A DNA stretch of 64,000 bases from an uncultured Gammaproteobacteria bacterium (lineage in GTDB: Bacteria; Pseudomonadota; Gammaproteobacteria; Steroidobacterales; Woeseiaceae): positions 1 through 64,000 of the forward strand of contig CALBPI010000068.1 of NCBI GenBank assembly GCA_937899415.1, read 5' to 3'. Under the pieces are notes generated by a model. It was not told where the DNA came from and made no database searches. It saw only the letters and a list, made by a program, of their open reading frames with translations. Numbering within the stretch: the first letter of the stretch is position 1; each line of letters begins with the position of its first letter. This document shows positions 1-8,320 of the stretch, piece after piece. Position numbers and translations under genes: made by a program.

Positions 1-79
1 CCACCGACGAATCGACACCGCCCGACATCGCCACGATGACGGGACCCGTGCCTTCGGGCATCCAGAATTCCGTGTCCAT
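1..79 (-). CDS. mnmA: tRNA-specific 2-thiouridylase MnmA, N-terminal fragment cut by the window edge
   Basis: Reading the minus strand from an ATG at 77-79 gives 26 codons that end at the window edge. The peptide contains IVAMSGGVDSSV (about residues 15-26), the PP-loop ATP pyrophosphatase motif found at the N terminus of MnmA. Family knowledge: MnmA activates U34 of Lys, Glu and Gln tRNAs with ATP and inserts sulfur delivered by the IscS/Tus relay; it is cytoplasmic. It lies 49 bases downstream of nudJ on the same strand, the nudJ-mnmA pairing seen in many gammaproteobacteria. Other PP-loop enzymes share this motif, but the neighbour makes MnmA the best call. Confidence 0.85.
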   Translation of the reverse strand, partial: MDTEFWMPEGTGPVIVAMSGGVDSSV

Positions 80-128
80 ATCGTTATTTTACGAGAAATA
101 CGGCAACGCTGCGGCTGCCGGGCGCGTT

Positions 129-629
129 TCAGATGCGCTGCGCCTTGCGTTCGAAGCGGCGCGCCAGGCCTGCGGCGTCGAGGTCAGGCTCGACGACGAG
201 CTGCTCGCGCTTGCCGCGCGTGTAGTCTTCGAGGGCGGCCAGCATCAGCGGCGAACGCAGCCGGTGTGCCTCGGCCTCCAGTGCGGCGCGATCGTGCCAG
301 TGCACGCTCAGGATGCCGGCATCGAGCGCGAGCCCGTCGGGAACGCCGGGCGCGTCGCCGCAGTAGACAAGCTGTAGCTTGCGTTTGTTGCGGTGCAGGT
401 CGAGCCAGAGATAGGCACCAATGAAGCCCGTGACTGTGAAGTCGAAGCGCGTCTCCTCGAGCACCTCGCGGACGATGGCCTGTTCGGGTGACTCGCCGGC
501 TTCGATGTGGCCACCCGGCAGGCTCACGGCTAGCCCCCGAGAACTCATTTCCTCGATGCAGAGGTAGCGGCCGTCGCGTTCGGCGATGGCGGCAACCGTC
601 ACATCCGTTTCAAGGGTTTCCTGCGTCAT
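129..629 (-). CDS. nudJ: Nudix hydrolase, NudJ-type phosphatase
   Basis: A 166-residue protein with a Nudix box at residues 40-62: G40, E46 and REVLEET at 54-60 fit GX5EX7REUXEE. The usual glycine near the end of the box is Arg61. NudJ of E. coli is a HMP-PP/thiamin-PP and nucleoside di/triphosphate phosphatase of similar size. Immediately downstream on the same strand is mnmA, the standard NudJ neighbour; upstream is a DUF7931-like gene whose stop lies four bases from this start. The Nudix assignment is seen directly in the sequence; the NudJ subgroup rests on size and gene order. Confidence 0.85.
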   Translation of the reverse strand: MTQETLETDVTVAAIAERDGRYLCIEEMSSRGLAVSLPGGHIEAGESPEQAIVREVLEETRFDFTVTGFIGAYLWLDLHRNKRKLQLVYCGDAPGVPDGLALDAGILSVHWHDRAALEAEAHRLRSPLMLAALEDYTRGKREQLVVEPDLDAAGLARRFERKAQRI

Positions 630-632
630 ATC

Positions 633-1145
633 TCAAAGGTGCAGGTTGCGAAACTCGTGCTCGACTTCGCTGGCGGCCCAGATCTCGTCAAAGGTCTGCA
701 GGTAATTCGTAGCCACGGGGGGGGAGTAGCTGTCCGCGATGCCTTCCCAGCGCGTCGCGTCGAGGCGGTAGGCAATGGCGCGGTTGTCGGCGATGCAATA
801 AGCCTCTGGATGATCACGGTAGTCGTCGTGAACGTTGCGAAATTCGATGAAGCTGTTGAGCCTGCGCCCCATGGTGACCAGCCGGTTGCCATTCTTGATG
901 GCCCGCATGGGGTCTGCGATGAGTACCCGCACCCGCGCAAACCGTCTCGACAGGATCAGTTTCTTTACGGCTTCGAGAAAGTCCGGGTGGTCGTAAATAC
1001 CAGGCTCCAGGTCGCGAGTCAGGATCGACACCTTGCGTTCGGCCAGCGCGCACACCTGCGTTGCCGCCTCGCGCATGTCACCGCGCGAGGACAGCACCCA
1101 GCGTTCGCCTTCCCGTCGGGGATGTTCTGCTGCCGTCATTTGCAC
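633..1145 (-). CDS. DUF7931-like protein, partner of the upstream GNAT gene
   Basis: A 170-residue soluble protein without signal peptide or membrane segment. It begins with a region of the type AAEHPRREGERWVLSSRGDM and continues with a mixed alpha/beta fold including VSILTRDLEPGIYDHPDF and VRVLIADPMRAIKNGNRLV. I recall such domains as C-terminal extensions of GNAT acetyltransferases in other gammaproteobacteria (DUF7931); this is recall, not a search result. Its position directly after a free-standing GNAT gene supports the link. The fold resembles phospholipase D-like half domains, but no complete HKD motif is visible, so catalysis is not claimed. It lies in the purB-GNAT-nudJ-mnmA group on the minus strand. 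Confidence 0.6.
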   Translation of the reverse strand: MQMTAAEHPRREGERWVLSSRGDMREAATQVCALAERKVSILTRDLEPGIYDHPDFLEAVKKLILSRRFARVRVLIADPMRAIKNGNRLVTMGRRLNSFIEFRNVHDDYRDHPEAYCIADNRAIAYRLDATRWEGIADSYSPPVATNYLQTFDEIWAASEVEHEFRNLHL

Positions 1146-1208
1146 TACTGCTCCCGTTCCCGTGCGTATCCCACGGGGACCGCGCGAGCGCAGTGCCAGC
1201 AGGTCGGC

Positions 1209-1649
1209 TTAGGTCCGGCTTAACCGCATCATGCGGTGTTCGATCCCGGCCTCCATGAACGGGTCACCGACTGCGGTGAACCCGAACGACTCGTAGAAGC
1301 CAACGGCCTCCGACTGCGCGTGCAGCCAGGGGACCGCTTCGCCTTGATGAATGGCTGCGTAGAGCAGCGCCTCCAGTAGGGCGGCACCCACACCCGCGCC
1401 GCGGGCAACAGGCAATACCGCCATCCTCGTGATCTTACCGTCGGGCTGCAGGCGCCCCGTGCCGACCGCGTCACGTTTTGTGCCGTAGGCCAGGAAGTGC
1501 GTGCTGTCCGCGTCGTACTCATCCCATTCGAGTTCGGGCGGTACGTTCTGTTCCGAAATGAACACGCGCTCGCGAATCTCGCGGATGGCGCCGCCGTCCT
1601 CGATCCAGTCGGCAACCCGGACCTCGGGTTTCTGCATCGCGTCGCCCAC
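1209..1649 (-). CDS. GNAT family N-acetyltransferase
   Basis: A 146-residue GNAT-fold protein. The acetyl-CoA pyrophosphate-binding motif A is visible as MAVLPVARGAGVGAALLEAL (about 76-95, with the R/Q-x-x-G-x-G loop as RGAGVG), followed by a late FYESFGFTAVGDPFMEAGIE segment typical of ElaA/YjcF-like small GNATs. The substrate is unknown. The start used is a GTG at 1649; an ATG at 1637 (MQKPEV) is an equally plausible start, and neither has a clear Shine-Dalgarno sequence. The purB stop lies six bases upstream, so the gene is probably co-transcribed with purB and with the DUF7931-like gene downstream. Confidence 0.8.
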   Translation of the reverse strand: MGDAMQKPEVRVADWIEDGGAIREIRERVFISEQNVPPELEWDEYDADSTHFLAYGTKRDAVGTGRLQPDGKITRMAVLPVARGAGVGAALLEALLYAAIHQGEAVPWLHAQSEAVGFYESFGFTAVGDPFMEAGIEHRMMRLSRT

Positions 1650-1655
1650 GTTATG

Positions 1656-3083
1656 TCAACTCGGGTCCGGGGCGTCGTCGCCGCGGGCGCGCAGCGCCTC
1701 CTCGGCAAGCAGCGTGGCGATGCCCGTGTAGCTTCCGGGTGTCATGTCGAGCAGCGCAGCCTTGGCGGCCTCGGGGATTTCGAGGCTCGCGACAAAGCCC
1801 GCAAGCTGCGTGGCGTCGATGGCGGCGCCGCGTGTCAGCGCCTTGAGCCGATCATAGGCGTCGGGCACCCCGTGGCGGCGCATGAGGGTCTGCACGGGCT
1901 CCGCGAGGACCTCCCAGCTGGCCTCGAGGTCTGCCTGCATGCGCGGCCGGTCCACCTCGAGCTTGGACAAGCCGCGCGAGAACGAGGCACAGGCGATCAG
2001 GCAGTGGCCCAGGGCTGTGCCCAGATTGCGCAGCACCGTGGAGTCCGTGAGGTCACGTTGCCAGCGCGAAATCGGCAGCTTCTCGGCGAAGTGCGTGAGC
2101 AGGGCATTGGCGACACCCAGGTTGCCTTCAGCGTTCTCGAAGTCGATGGGGTTGACCTTATGCGGCATCGTCGAGGAACCGACTTCGCCCTCGATGACAC
2201 GTTGGCGAAAGTAGCCCAGGCTGATGTAGCCCCAGATATCGCGGGCGAGGTCGATGAGTACGGTGTTGAACCGCGTCAATGCGTGGGCGAGCTCCGCGAT
2301 CCAGTCGTGCGGCTCGATCTGCGTGGTCATGGCGTTGGGCGCGAGATCCAGTCGCCTCAGCAGCCGCGCGCTCTGTGCGGGCCAGTCGACGTCGGGGTAA
2401 GCCGCGGCGTGTGCGTTGAAGTTGCCGACGGCGCCATTGAACTTGCCCAAGGGCTCGACGCTGGCTACAGCGCGAAGCTGGCGGTCGAGTCGAACAACGA
2501 CGTTGGCGAGTTCCTTGCCTAACGTTGTCGGGCTCGCCGTCTGACCGTGCGTACGCGACAACATGGGCTGCGACGTCTCCGCGGCAGCGAGCGCCGCGAG
2601 CTGGTTGGTTATGCCGCGCATTGCGGGCTGCAGCACGCGGTCTCGCGCGTCACGCAGCATCAGCGCGTAGGCTAAGTTGTTGATGTCTTCCGACGTGCAG
2701 CCGAAGTGGATGAACTCGCTGATGCGCTCGGCACCGTCCAGGCCGGTGATCACCTCGCGCAGGTAATATTCACAGGCTTTGACGTCGTGATTGGTGCGCG
2801 CCTCGATGGCTTTCACGCGCGCCGCGTCCTCGATCCCGAAGTCGTCAACGAGTTGTGTGAGCCGCTCGTCGATGCGGTCCGGGAGCGCGTCGAGTTCGCT
2901 GATCTCGGCGCTCTCAGCAAGCACCTGCAGCCAGCGCACCTCGATCTCGATGCGGTAGCGGATGAGGCCGTACTCGCTGGCGATGTCGCGTAGCGGGGCG
3001 ACCTTGCCGGCGTAGCGCCCGTCCACGGGGGACAGCGCCTTGAGCGACTGGTATTGAGACGCCTCGGGTTCGTTCGATGCCAT
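1656..3083 (-). CDS. purB: adenylosuccinate lyase
   Basis: PurB cleaves adenylosuccinate and SAICAR to fumarate plus AMP or AICAR in purine synthesis. The protein (about 475 residues) begins with LKALSPVDGRYAGK, as in E. coli-type PurB, and carries the fumarase/aspartase superfamily signature SSTMPHKVNPIDFENAEGN near residues 300-318, containing the mobile catalytic serine loop. Two ATGs are possible: one at 3092 lies only two bases after the GGAGG sequence, while the one at 3083 lies eleven bases after it and is preferred. It heads a minus-strand cluster and is divergent from fumC across about 160 bases. In E. coli purB neighbours hflD, mnmA and phoPQ. Confidence 0.96.
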   Translation of the reverse strand: MASNEPEASQYQSLKALSPVDGRYAGKVAPLRDIASEYGLIRYRIEIEVRWLQVLAESAEISELDALPDRIDERLTQLVDDFGIEDAARVKAIEARTNHDVKACEYYLREVITGLDGAERISEFIHFGCTSEDINNLAYALMLRDARDRVLQPAMRGITNQLAALAAAETSQPMLSRTHGQTASPTTLGKELANVVVRLDRQLRAVASVEPLGKFNGAVGNFNAHAAAYPDVDWPAQSARLLRRLDLAPNAMTTQIEPHDWIAELAHALTRFNTVLIDLARDIWGYISLGYFRQRVIEGEVGSSTMPHKVNPIDFENAEGNLGVANALLTHFAEKLPISRWQRDLTDSTVLRNLGTALGHCLIACASFSRGLSKLEVDRPRMQADLEASWEVLAEPVQTLMRRHGVPDAYDRLKALTRGAAIDATQLAGFVASLEIPEAAKAALLDMTPGSYTGIATLLAEEALRARGDDAPDPS

Positions 3084-3247
3084 TCTGTTCATGCCCTCCG
3101 GGTGCCGTCACAACCCTGCGGGTACGGCCGCGATGGGCGTGCTGGACAAGCTTCAGCAAACCCCTAATCATACACGCCCCGGGGACGTGGTGGCCGCCGC
3201 CCCGAGCGGCCCACCGCAGCATCACACTCAAGGTTTAGGGCCAGGAC

Positions 3248-4636
3248 ATGAGCGACAAGGCAACGCGAATCGAGCGCGACAGCATGGGTGAACTCGAGGT
3301 GCCGGAAACGGCACTCTGGGGTGCCCAGACGCAACGCGCCGTCAATAACTTCAAGATTTCGGGCGAGACCATGCCGGCCGCCTTCATTACGGCGCTCGCA
3401 CGCGTGAAATGGGCCTGCGCTGGCGCCAACGCCGAGCTTGGGCTGCTGGGCTCATCGCGTGCTGTGGCGATCCAGCAGGCCGCGCAGACGATCATCGACG
3501 GCGAGCACCTCGACGCGTTTCCTGTCGACGTGTTCCAGACGGGCTCGGGCACCTCGACCAATATGAATGCCAACGAGGTGATCGCGCGGCTTGCAAGTGA
3601 CATCGCCGACAAACCCGTCCACCCCAACGACGACGTCAACATGGGGCAGAGCAGCAACGATGTCATCCCGACCACGATTCACGTGAGTGCCGCGCTCAGC
3701 GTGCGTGAGCAGCTGCTGCCCGCGTTGGAGCACCTGGCGACGGTGCTCGAGGAAAAGGCCGCGACACTCGACACCGTGGTCAAGACGGGTCGCACTCACC
3801 TCATGGACGCGATGCCCGTGCGCCTGAGCCAGGAGCTGGGTGCCTGGCGCCAGCAGATCGTCTCAGGCATGGCGCGCGTCGAAGCGACGTTACCGCGCCT
3901 GACGCGGCTCGCGCAGGGCGGCACGGCCGTCGGCAGCGGCATCAACGCGCACCCGCGCTTCGGTGCCAAGGTCGCCACGCTGCTCGCCGAGCAGACGAAA
4001 TGCCCATTTGAGCCTGCTGAGTCGCATTTCGAAGCGCTGGCCTGTCAGGACACGGCCGTCGAATTGTCCGGGCAGCTCAAGGTTGTCGCCGTCAGTCTCA
4101 TGAAGATCGCCAATGACCTGCGCTGGATGAACTCTGGGCCGCTTGCGGGCCTTGGTGAGATCGCACTGCCCGCGCTGCAGCCGGGCTCGAGCATCATGCC
4201 GGGCAAGGTGAATCCCGTGATCCCCGAAGCGGTGGCCATGGTCGCCGCACAGGTCATCGGCAACGACGCTGCCGTTACCGTGGGCGGGCAGGCCGGAAAT
4301 TTCCAGCTCAACGTGATGCTGCCAATGGTTGCGAAGAATGTTCTGCAATCCATTGAATTAATTAGTAACGCAGCCCGGCATATCGCCGACTATGCGATTG
4401 CCGGCTTCACGGTCAACGAAGACAACCTCACGCAGGCGCTGGGCCGCAACCCGATCCTTGTGACGGCGCTGAATCCCGTGATTGGCTACGAGCTGGGTGC
4501 CAAGGTGGCCAAGACGGCTTACGCCGAAGGGCGGCCCGTCAAGGATGTCGCGCTGGAAATGACCGAGCTGTCTGCTGAAGAGCTTGATCGCCTGCTCGAC
4601 CCGGCCGGGCTCACGGAGGGCGGTATCCGCAACTGA
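3248..4636 (+). CDS. fumC: class II fumarate hydratase
   Basis: This oxygen-stable TCA-cycle enzyme interconverts fumarate and malate. The 462-residue length is normal for FumC. Visible motifs are TGSGTSTNMNANEV near residue 98, GRTHLMDAMPVRLSQE, and the superfamily signature GSSIMPGKVNPVIPE near residue 313. No iron-sulfur cysteines are expected in this class. The ATG at 3248 follows a weak CAGGAC element. The stop TGA shares one base with the start of the following Nudix gene (4636), so the two are probably translationally coupled. Confidence 0.96.
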   Translation: MSDKATRIERDSMGELEVPETALWGAQTQRAVNNFKISGETMPAAFITALARVKWACAGANAELGLLGSSRAVAIQQAAQTIIDGEHLDAFPVDVFQTGSGTSTNMNANEVIARLASDIADKPVHPNDDVNMGQSSNDVIPTTIHVSAALSVREQLLPALEHLATVLEEKAATLDTVVKTGRTHLMDAMPVRLSQELGAWRQQIVSGMARVEATLPRLTRLAQGGTAVGSGINAHPRFGAKVATLLAEQTKCPFEPAESHFEALACQDTAVELSGQLKVVAVSLMKIANDLRWMNSGPLAGLGEIALPALQPGSSIMPGKVNPVIPEAVAMVAAQVIGNDAAVTVGGQAGNFQLNVMLPMVAKNVLQSIELISNAARHIADYAIAGFTVNEDNLTQALGRNPILVTALNPVIGYELGAKVAKTAYAEGRPVKDVALEMTELSAEELDRLLDPAGLTEGGIRN

Positions 4637-5262
4637 TGGTCGACGCAGCGCGACTTCGGCGCGCCCTCGTTGGGCATGAGGCGCCGCCCGATCCCAACGA
4701 CGTCGTGGTCCCCGTGGCCGAACCGGCGCTGCCCGAAGGTTGGCGTGAGCGTCGCATCGCCGGCGCGCGACATGCGGCGATTCTCGTGCCGTTCGTCGAT
4801 ACCGGAGACGGTCTCGAGGTCGTGCTCACCGAACGCGCGGCGCACCTGAAACATCATCCGGGCCAGGTCAGCTTCCCGGGCGGTGCGGCGGAGCCCCACG
4901 ATGCGAACCTTGCGGCGACGGCGTTGCGCGAGACCGAAGAGGAAGTGGGTATCCAGGCCAGTCGTGTAGAAGTGCTGGGCTACCTGCGTCCGCAGTGGAC
5001 CATCAGTGGCTATACGATGACGCCGGTCATCGGGCTCGTTTCGGGTGCTGTGTCACTGATGCCTGATCCGAGCGAGGTCGCAACCGCCTTTCAGGTTCCG
5101 GCGGCGCACCTGTTCGATGTGCGTCAGCACCGACATTTTCGGCGCGAATATGACGGATTCGCGTTTGACGCGCTCGAGATTCAGTGGCGTGAACACCGGA
5201 TATGGGGCGCTACGGCCGGCGTGATCGAGCGCCTGCACCGCGTCATCGAGCGGCAGGACTAG
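4636..5262 (+). CDS. Nudix hydrolase, NudL/CoA pyrophosphatase type
   Basis: A 208-residue Nudix protein. The UPF0035-type motif LTERAAHLKHHPGQVSFPGG (about 64-83) runs directly into a Nudix box, GGAAEPHDANLAATALRETE (about 82-101), followed by EEVGI. Family knowledge: proteins with this extended motif (NudL of E. coli, PCD1/NUDT7 relatives) hydrolyse coenzyme A and its thioesters to 3',5'-ADP and 4'-phosphopantetheine. Activity on CoA is inferred from the motif only. It overlaps the fumC stop by one base and ends nine bases before the convergent methyltransferase gene. Confidence 0.85.
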   Translation: MVDAARLRRALVGHEAPPDPNDVVVPVAEPALPEGWRERRIAGARHAAILVPFVDTGDGLEVVLTERAAHLKHHPGQVSFPGGAAEPHDANLAATALRETEEEVGIQASRVEVLGYLRPQWTISGYTMTPVIGLVSGAVSLMPDPSEVATAFQVPAAHLFDVRQHRHFRREYDGFAFDALEIQWREHRIWGATAGVIERLHRVIERQD

Positions 5263-5271
5263 CGAGATCCA

Positions 5272-6318
5272 CTAGCGGGGCCGCTCAAACAGGTAGTGGC
5301 TGACGCCCCATTCCTGCCCTTTGTCATAGCCGAAGAGCTCCGCGCAGGCCATAAAGAACATGCGCCAGCGCATCCACCAGCGCTGGGTTTCGGGCTCGCC
5401 GTAGGTCTCGCTGAGGATGGGCCGCACCTGCGCCTCGCGGGCGTCCATCGTGGCCAGCCAGGCGTTCGAGGTCTTCTCGTAGTGTCGGCCGTCCCAGCGC
5501 CACTGGCTCACGAGTGACAGGTGGTCCTGGAAGCGCAGTGCCAGATCGTCGCTGGGCATCATGCCGCCCGAGAAGAAGTGCCGGCTCATCCAGTCTGCGC
5601 TGCCCCGATCCTCGAACAGGTAGGCTGCGCTGCGGTGCGCGAACACGTGCATGAAGAAGCGTCCGCCAGGGACCAGCCAGTCGTGCACGCGCGCGAACAG
5701 GCGGGGCCAGTTACGCATGTGCTCGAACATCTCGACCGACACCACACGATCGAAGTGTGCGTCTGGGTCAAACACGTTCATGTCGGCCGTGATAATCGTC
5801 ACGTTGTCGAGTCCGCGCCGTTGCGCTTCGGCCTTGATCCACTCGCGTTGCGATTGTGAGTTGGAGACGCCGGTCACCTGGCAATTCGGGTAATGCGCCG
5901 CGATCCAGAGCGACACAGAGCCCCAGCCGCAGCCGAGATCGAGTACCCGCTGGCCGTCCGTGATGCCTGCCCGATTGCAGGACACTTGCAAGGCGGCGGC
6001 TTCCGAGGCTTCTAGGGTGGTGACACCGTCAGGCCAGAAGCCGCAGCTGTATTTTCGGTGCGGGCCCAGTACGGCGCCGAAGAACGCTGCCGGTACCTCG
6101 TAGTGCTGTTCGTTGGCGAGGTCGGGCACGAGCGCGATGGGCGCCTCACGCAGCGCCTCAACAAAGCGCTGTTTATCGCTGGCGACGCGTTCTGCGTCGG
6201 TGGTTGCGGACTGCTGCAGTCGCTTCGCCATGAGTCCACGCATTGCGCGCCGTAGAAGTGCATCGGGGATCCAGCCGCGCTCGGTCCAGGCGATCGTGCG
6301 TTCATTGGCGAGTCCCAC
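5272..6318 (-). CDS. CFA-synthase-like SAM-dependent methyltransferase
   Basis: A 348-residue class I methyltransferase of the cyclopropane-fatty-acyl-phospholipid synthase superfamily. The SAM-binding motif VLDLGCGWGS is at 125-134, VTGVSNSQSQREWI follows, and the acidic VVSVEMFEHM segment is present. The N terminus (GLMAKRLQQ) and the C-terminal WWMRWRMFFMACAELFGY segment are typical of the subgroup that also contains coclaurine N-methyltransferase-like bacterial proteins. True CFA synthases are about 380 residues with an N-terminal lipid-binding domain that is short here, so a lipid substrate is likely but unproven. The GTG start at 6318 is supported by an AAGGAG sequence upstream. It stands alone on the minus strand. 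Confidence 0.8.
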   Translation of the reverse strand: MGLANERTIAWTERGWIPDALLRRAMRGLMAKRLQQSATTDAERVASDKQRFVEALREAPIALVPDLANEQHYEVPAAFFGAVLGPHRKYSCGFWPDGVTTLEASEAAALQVSCNRAGITDGQRVLDLGCGWGSVSLWIAAHYPNCQVTGVSNSQSQREWIKAEAQRRGLDNVTIITADMNVFDPDAHFDRVVSVEMFEHMRNWPRLFARVHDWLVPGGRFFMHVFAHRSAAYLFEDRGSADWMSRHFFSGGMMPSDDLALRFQDHLSLVSQWRWDGRHYEKTSNAWLATMDAREAQVRPILSETYGEPETQRWWMRWRMFFMACAELFGYDKGQEWGVSHYLFERPR

Positions 6319-6437
6319 GTGCGGCGCTCCTTGGGCGTCAGTTTTCGGGTGATCTGTGCGGCCAGACGCGGCATGCTACGCGAGCCACGCGGGCGCCGCA
6401 CTTGCCCGTGATTTGGGGTCTGGAAACGCAAGCACTA

Positions 6438-6466
6438 TTGAACATTAGCCAATAGTCATATTTATA
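6438..6466 (+). promoter_or_regulatory. predicted sigma-70 promoter for mazG
   Basis: TTGAAC at 6438-6443 and TTTATA at 6461-6466 are separated by 17 bases in a sharply AT-rich patch inside a GC-rich genome. Transcription would start near 6473-6475, only 6-8 bases before the mazG ATG at 6481, which has no Shine-Dalgarno sequence. The motif match is seen in the sequence; promoter use is inferred. Confidence 0.5.
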
Positions 6467-6480
6467 TAAAACAATTAGTA

Positions 6481-7284
6481 ATGACCAATATCTCTAAACT
6501 CATTAATGTTATGGCCGCCCTGCGAGATCCTGAGTCTGGCTGCCCCTGGGACCTCGAGCAGGATTTCGCGAGCATCGCGCCCTACACGATTGAGGAGGCC
6601 TACGAGGTCGCCGATGCTATTGAACGGGGCGCCTTGCAGGAGCTGCCCGACGAACTCGGCGATTTGCTCCTGCAGGTTGTATTTCATGCCCGCATGGCCG
6701 AGGAGCAGGGCCTTTTTGCGTTTGACGACGTGGTCACGGCCATCGTCGACAAGATGGTGCGGCGTCACCCGCACGTGTTCGGCGACGAGGAGCGCGGCGA
6801 CAGTGCGCGGGTGCTGGGTCGTTGGGAAGACATCAAGGCGGCCGAGCGCGCCGCAGCAGGCGGCGAGGCGGCCGCGGACGACAGCGCCCTGGCCGGCGTG
6901 GCTGCGGGGCTGCCCGCACTGCAACGGGCCGTGAAGCTTGGCAAACGAGCGGCGCGCGCCGGGTTTGACTGGCGCGCACCCGAGCAAGTGCGCGGCAAGG
7001 TGGATGAGGAATTGGCCGAGCTCGATGCGGCGATCGCCGAGCTTGCTCCCCGTGTCAGCGGCGCGGACAGCGCCGTTGAGGACGAGCTCGGCGACCTGTT
7101 GTTCACCGTCGCACAGTGGTCGCGACACCTCGGGGTGGATCCGGCGCGCGCGTTGCGGCGGTCCTCGGCCAAATTCGAGCGCCGCTTTCGGCGCATGGAG
7201 GCGGGTCTGGACGGGGCGCCCGATACGCATGACGATGCCGCGCTGGACGCTGCCTGGGAGGCCGCAAAGGCCCGCGACGCCTGA
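6481..7284 (+). CDS. mazG: nucleoside triphosphate pyrophosphohydrolase MazG
   Basis: MazG hydrolyses NTPs and dNTPs to monophosphate and pyrophosphate; in E. coli it clears aberrant nucleotides and lowers ppGpp during starvation. The 267-residue protein has the two-domain full-length form. The first domain includes LRDPESGCPWDLEQDF, the EEAYEVADAI helix and the metal-binding PDELGDLLLQVVFHAR; the second repeats the pattern as DEELAELDAAIAE and EDELGDLLFTV. The start at 6481 matches the usual MazG N terminus, although the region lacks a ribosome binding site. It ends with ordinary high-GC sequence, unlike its AT-rich first 30 bases. Confidence 0.95.
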   Translation: MTNISKLINVMAALRDPESGCPWDLEQDFASIAPYTIEEAYEVADAIERGALQELPDELGDLLLQVVFHARMAEEQGLFAFDDVVTAIVDKMVRRHPHVFGDEERGDSARVLGRWEDIKAAERAAAGGEAAADDSALAGVAAGLPALQRAVKLGKRAARAGFDWRAPEQVRGKVDEELAELDAAIAELAPRVSGADSAVEDELGDLLFTVAQWSRHLGVDPARALRRSSAKFERRFRRMEAGLDGAPDTHDDAALDAAWEAAKARDA

Positions 7285-7395
7285 GGTTCAGCGTTTCAGG
7301 CTCATTCAGGCCGTATTCAGCCCCGCGCGCGTAGTGTGGGCTCACGCTCCCGGCATGGGGCCGGGGCGCACTGTGTGAGTCCTCCGGAGGCAACC

Positions 7396-7941
7396 ATGAA
7401 CACCCCCAAGCGAATCGCGGCCGCAACCGCGCTGTGCCTGGCCACTGCGGCGCAGCCAGCATTGGCCGACCCCCGTTACGACGACGGCGGCGAAACCACC
7501 TACGAGTACGCCCGCGTGCTCGACGTCAAACCCCTGATCCGCACCGTGCAGGTCGAGATCCCCGTTCGCGAGTGCTACGAGCGCCCCGTCGAGGTGCGCC
7601 GTGAGCGCCGTCGCGGTGGGTTCGGCCGCGTGATTGCGGGTGGCATCATCGGTGGCGTCATCGGCAGCCAATTCGGTGATGGCAGCGGCCGCGAGGCCAT
7701 GACGGTGCTCGGCAGCGTCATGGGCGCCGCCAGTGCGTCTGAAAAGAACCAACATGAACACGGCCGTCAAGAACGCGTTCAGAAGTACTGTGAGACCACC
7801 TACGAGTACGAGGAACGCGACCGTGTTGAGGGCTTCCGCGTGACCTATGAGTTCGACGGCAAGACCTACACGACCCGCACCGAGACCGATCCCGGTGACG
7901 AGATCCGTGTGCGCGTCGACGTCAGGCCGCTGGTCGACTGA
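7396..7941 (+). CDS. glycine-zipper 2TM envelope protein (17 kDa surface antigen-like)
   Basis: A 181-residue exported protein. Residues 1-24 (ending AQPALA) form a cleavable signal peptide. A glycine-zipper hairpin, FGRVIAGGIIGGVIGSQFG, lies in the middle and is followed by GREAMTVLGSVMGA. Flanking segments each contain a cysteine (VRECYERPV and QKYCETTYEYEE), which could pair. Similar proteins (Rickettsia 17 kDa antigen, SlyB, YcfJ) sit in the outer membrane or periplasm; this one has no lipobox. The ATG at 7396 is chosen over an upstream GTG because a strong CCGGAGG lies six bases before it and a signal peptide follows. It precedes the PepSY/phoPQ-like genes, as envelope-stress reporters often do. 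Confidence 0.75.
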   Translation: MNTPKRIAAATALCLATAAQPALADPRYDDGGETTYEYARVLDVKPLIRTVQVEIPVRECYERPVEVRRERRRGGFGRVIAGGIIGGVIGSQFGDGSGREAMTVLGSVMGAASASEKNQHEHGRQERVQKYCETTYEYEERDRVEGFRVTYEFDGKTYTTRTETDPGDEIRVRVDVRPLVD

Positions 7942-8022
7942 ATCCCCGAGGCACCCGTGCAGCGGCTGAAATCGAGCAACGCGTCATTGCAAAGGCGTAC
8001 GTGGCAACCGAGAATTCCCAGG

Positions 8023-8319
8023 ATGATCAGGATTCTCGGTGCCACCCTGTTGCTGGCCGCCGGCACGGCCCAGGCCCTGCCGGTCGCGCCTGCCACAGAT
8101 GCGTCCGGTGCGGTGGCCGTCGTTGCCGACAACCCCGCGCCGGATGCCGTGGCGCGCGACAAGGTGACGCTCGAAGAGGCCGTGCGCCGCGTACGCAAGC
8201 AGTACGGTGGCCGCATCGTGTCCGCGGAGACGCAGGGCAGCGGCGATCGCCGCGTGCACGTGATCAAGGTGCTGACCGACGACGGTCGCGTGCGCACGGT
8301 TCGGATCAACGCGAACTGA
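8023..8319 (+). CDS. small exported PepSY-like protein
   Basis: A 98-residue protein with a signal peptide (MIRILGATLLLAAGTAQA) and a C-terminal PepSY-like unit (VTLEEAVRRVRKQYGGRIVS, then RRVHVIKVLTDDGRVRTVRI). PepSY domains are periplasmic modules, often next to two-component systems or peptidases. The start at 8023 is preferred because it places the signal peptide at the N terminus; a GTG at 7957 would add 22 polar residues. Its stop is one base before the phoP-like ATG at 8321, so it is almost certainly co-expressed with the response regulator and sensor kinase. A role in sensing is inferred from context. Confidence 0.75.
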   Translation: MIRILGATLLLAAGTAQALPVAPATDASGAVAVVADNPAPDAVARDKVTLEEAVRRVRKQYGGRIVSAETQGSGDRRVHVIKVLTDDGRVRTVRINAN

Positions 8320-8320
8320 T

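Noticed and set aside
1497-2522. 341-codon plus-strand frame over purB
   Set aside because: Shadow of purB on the other strand with no recognisable motif.
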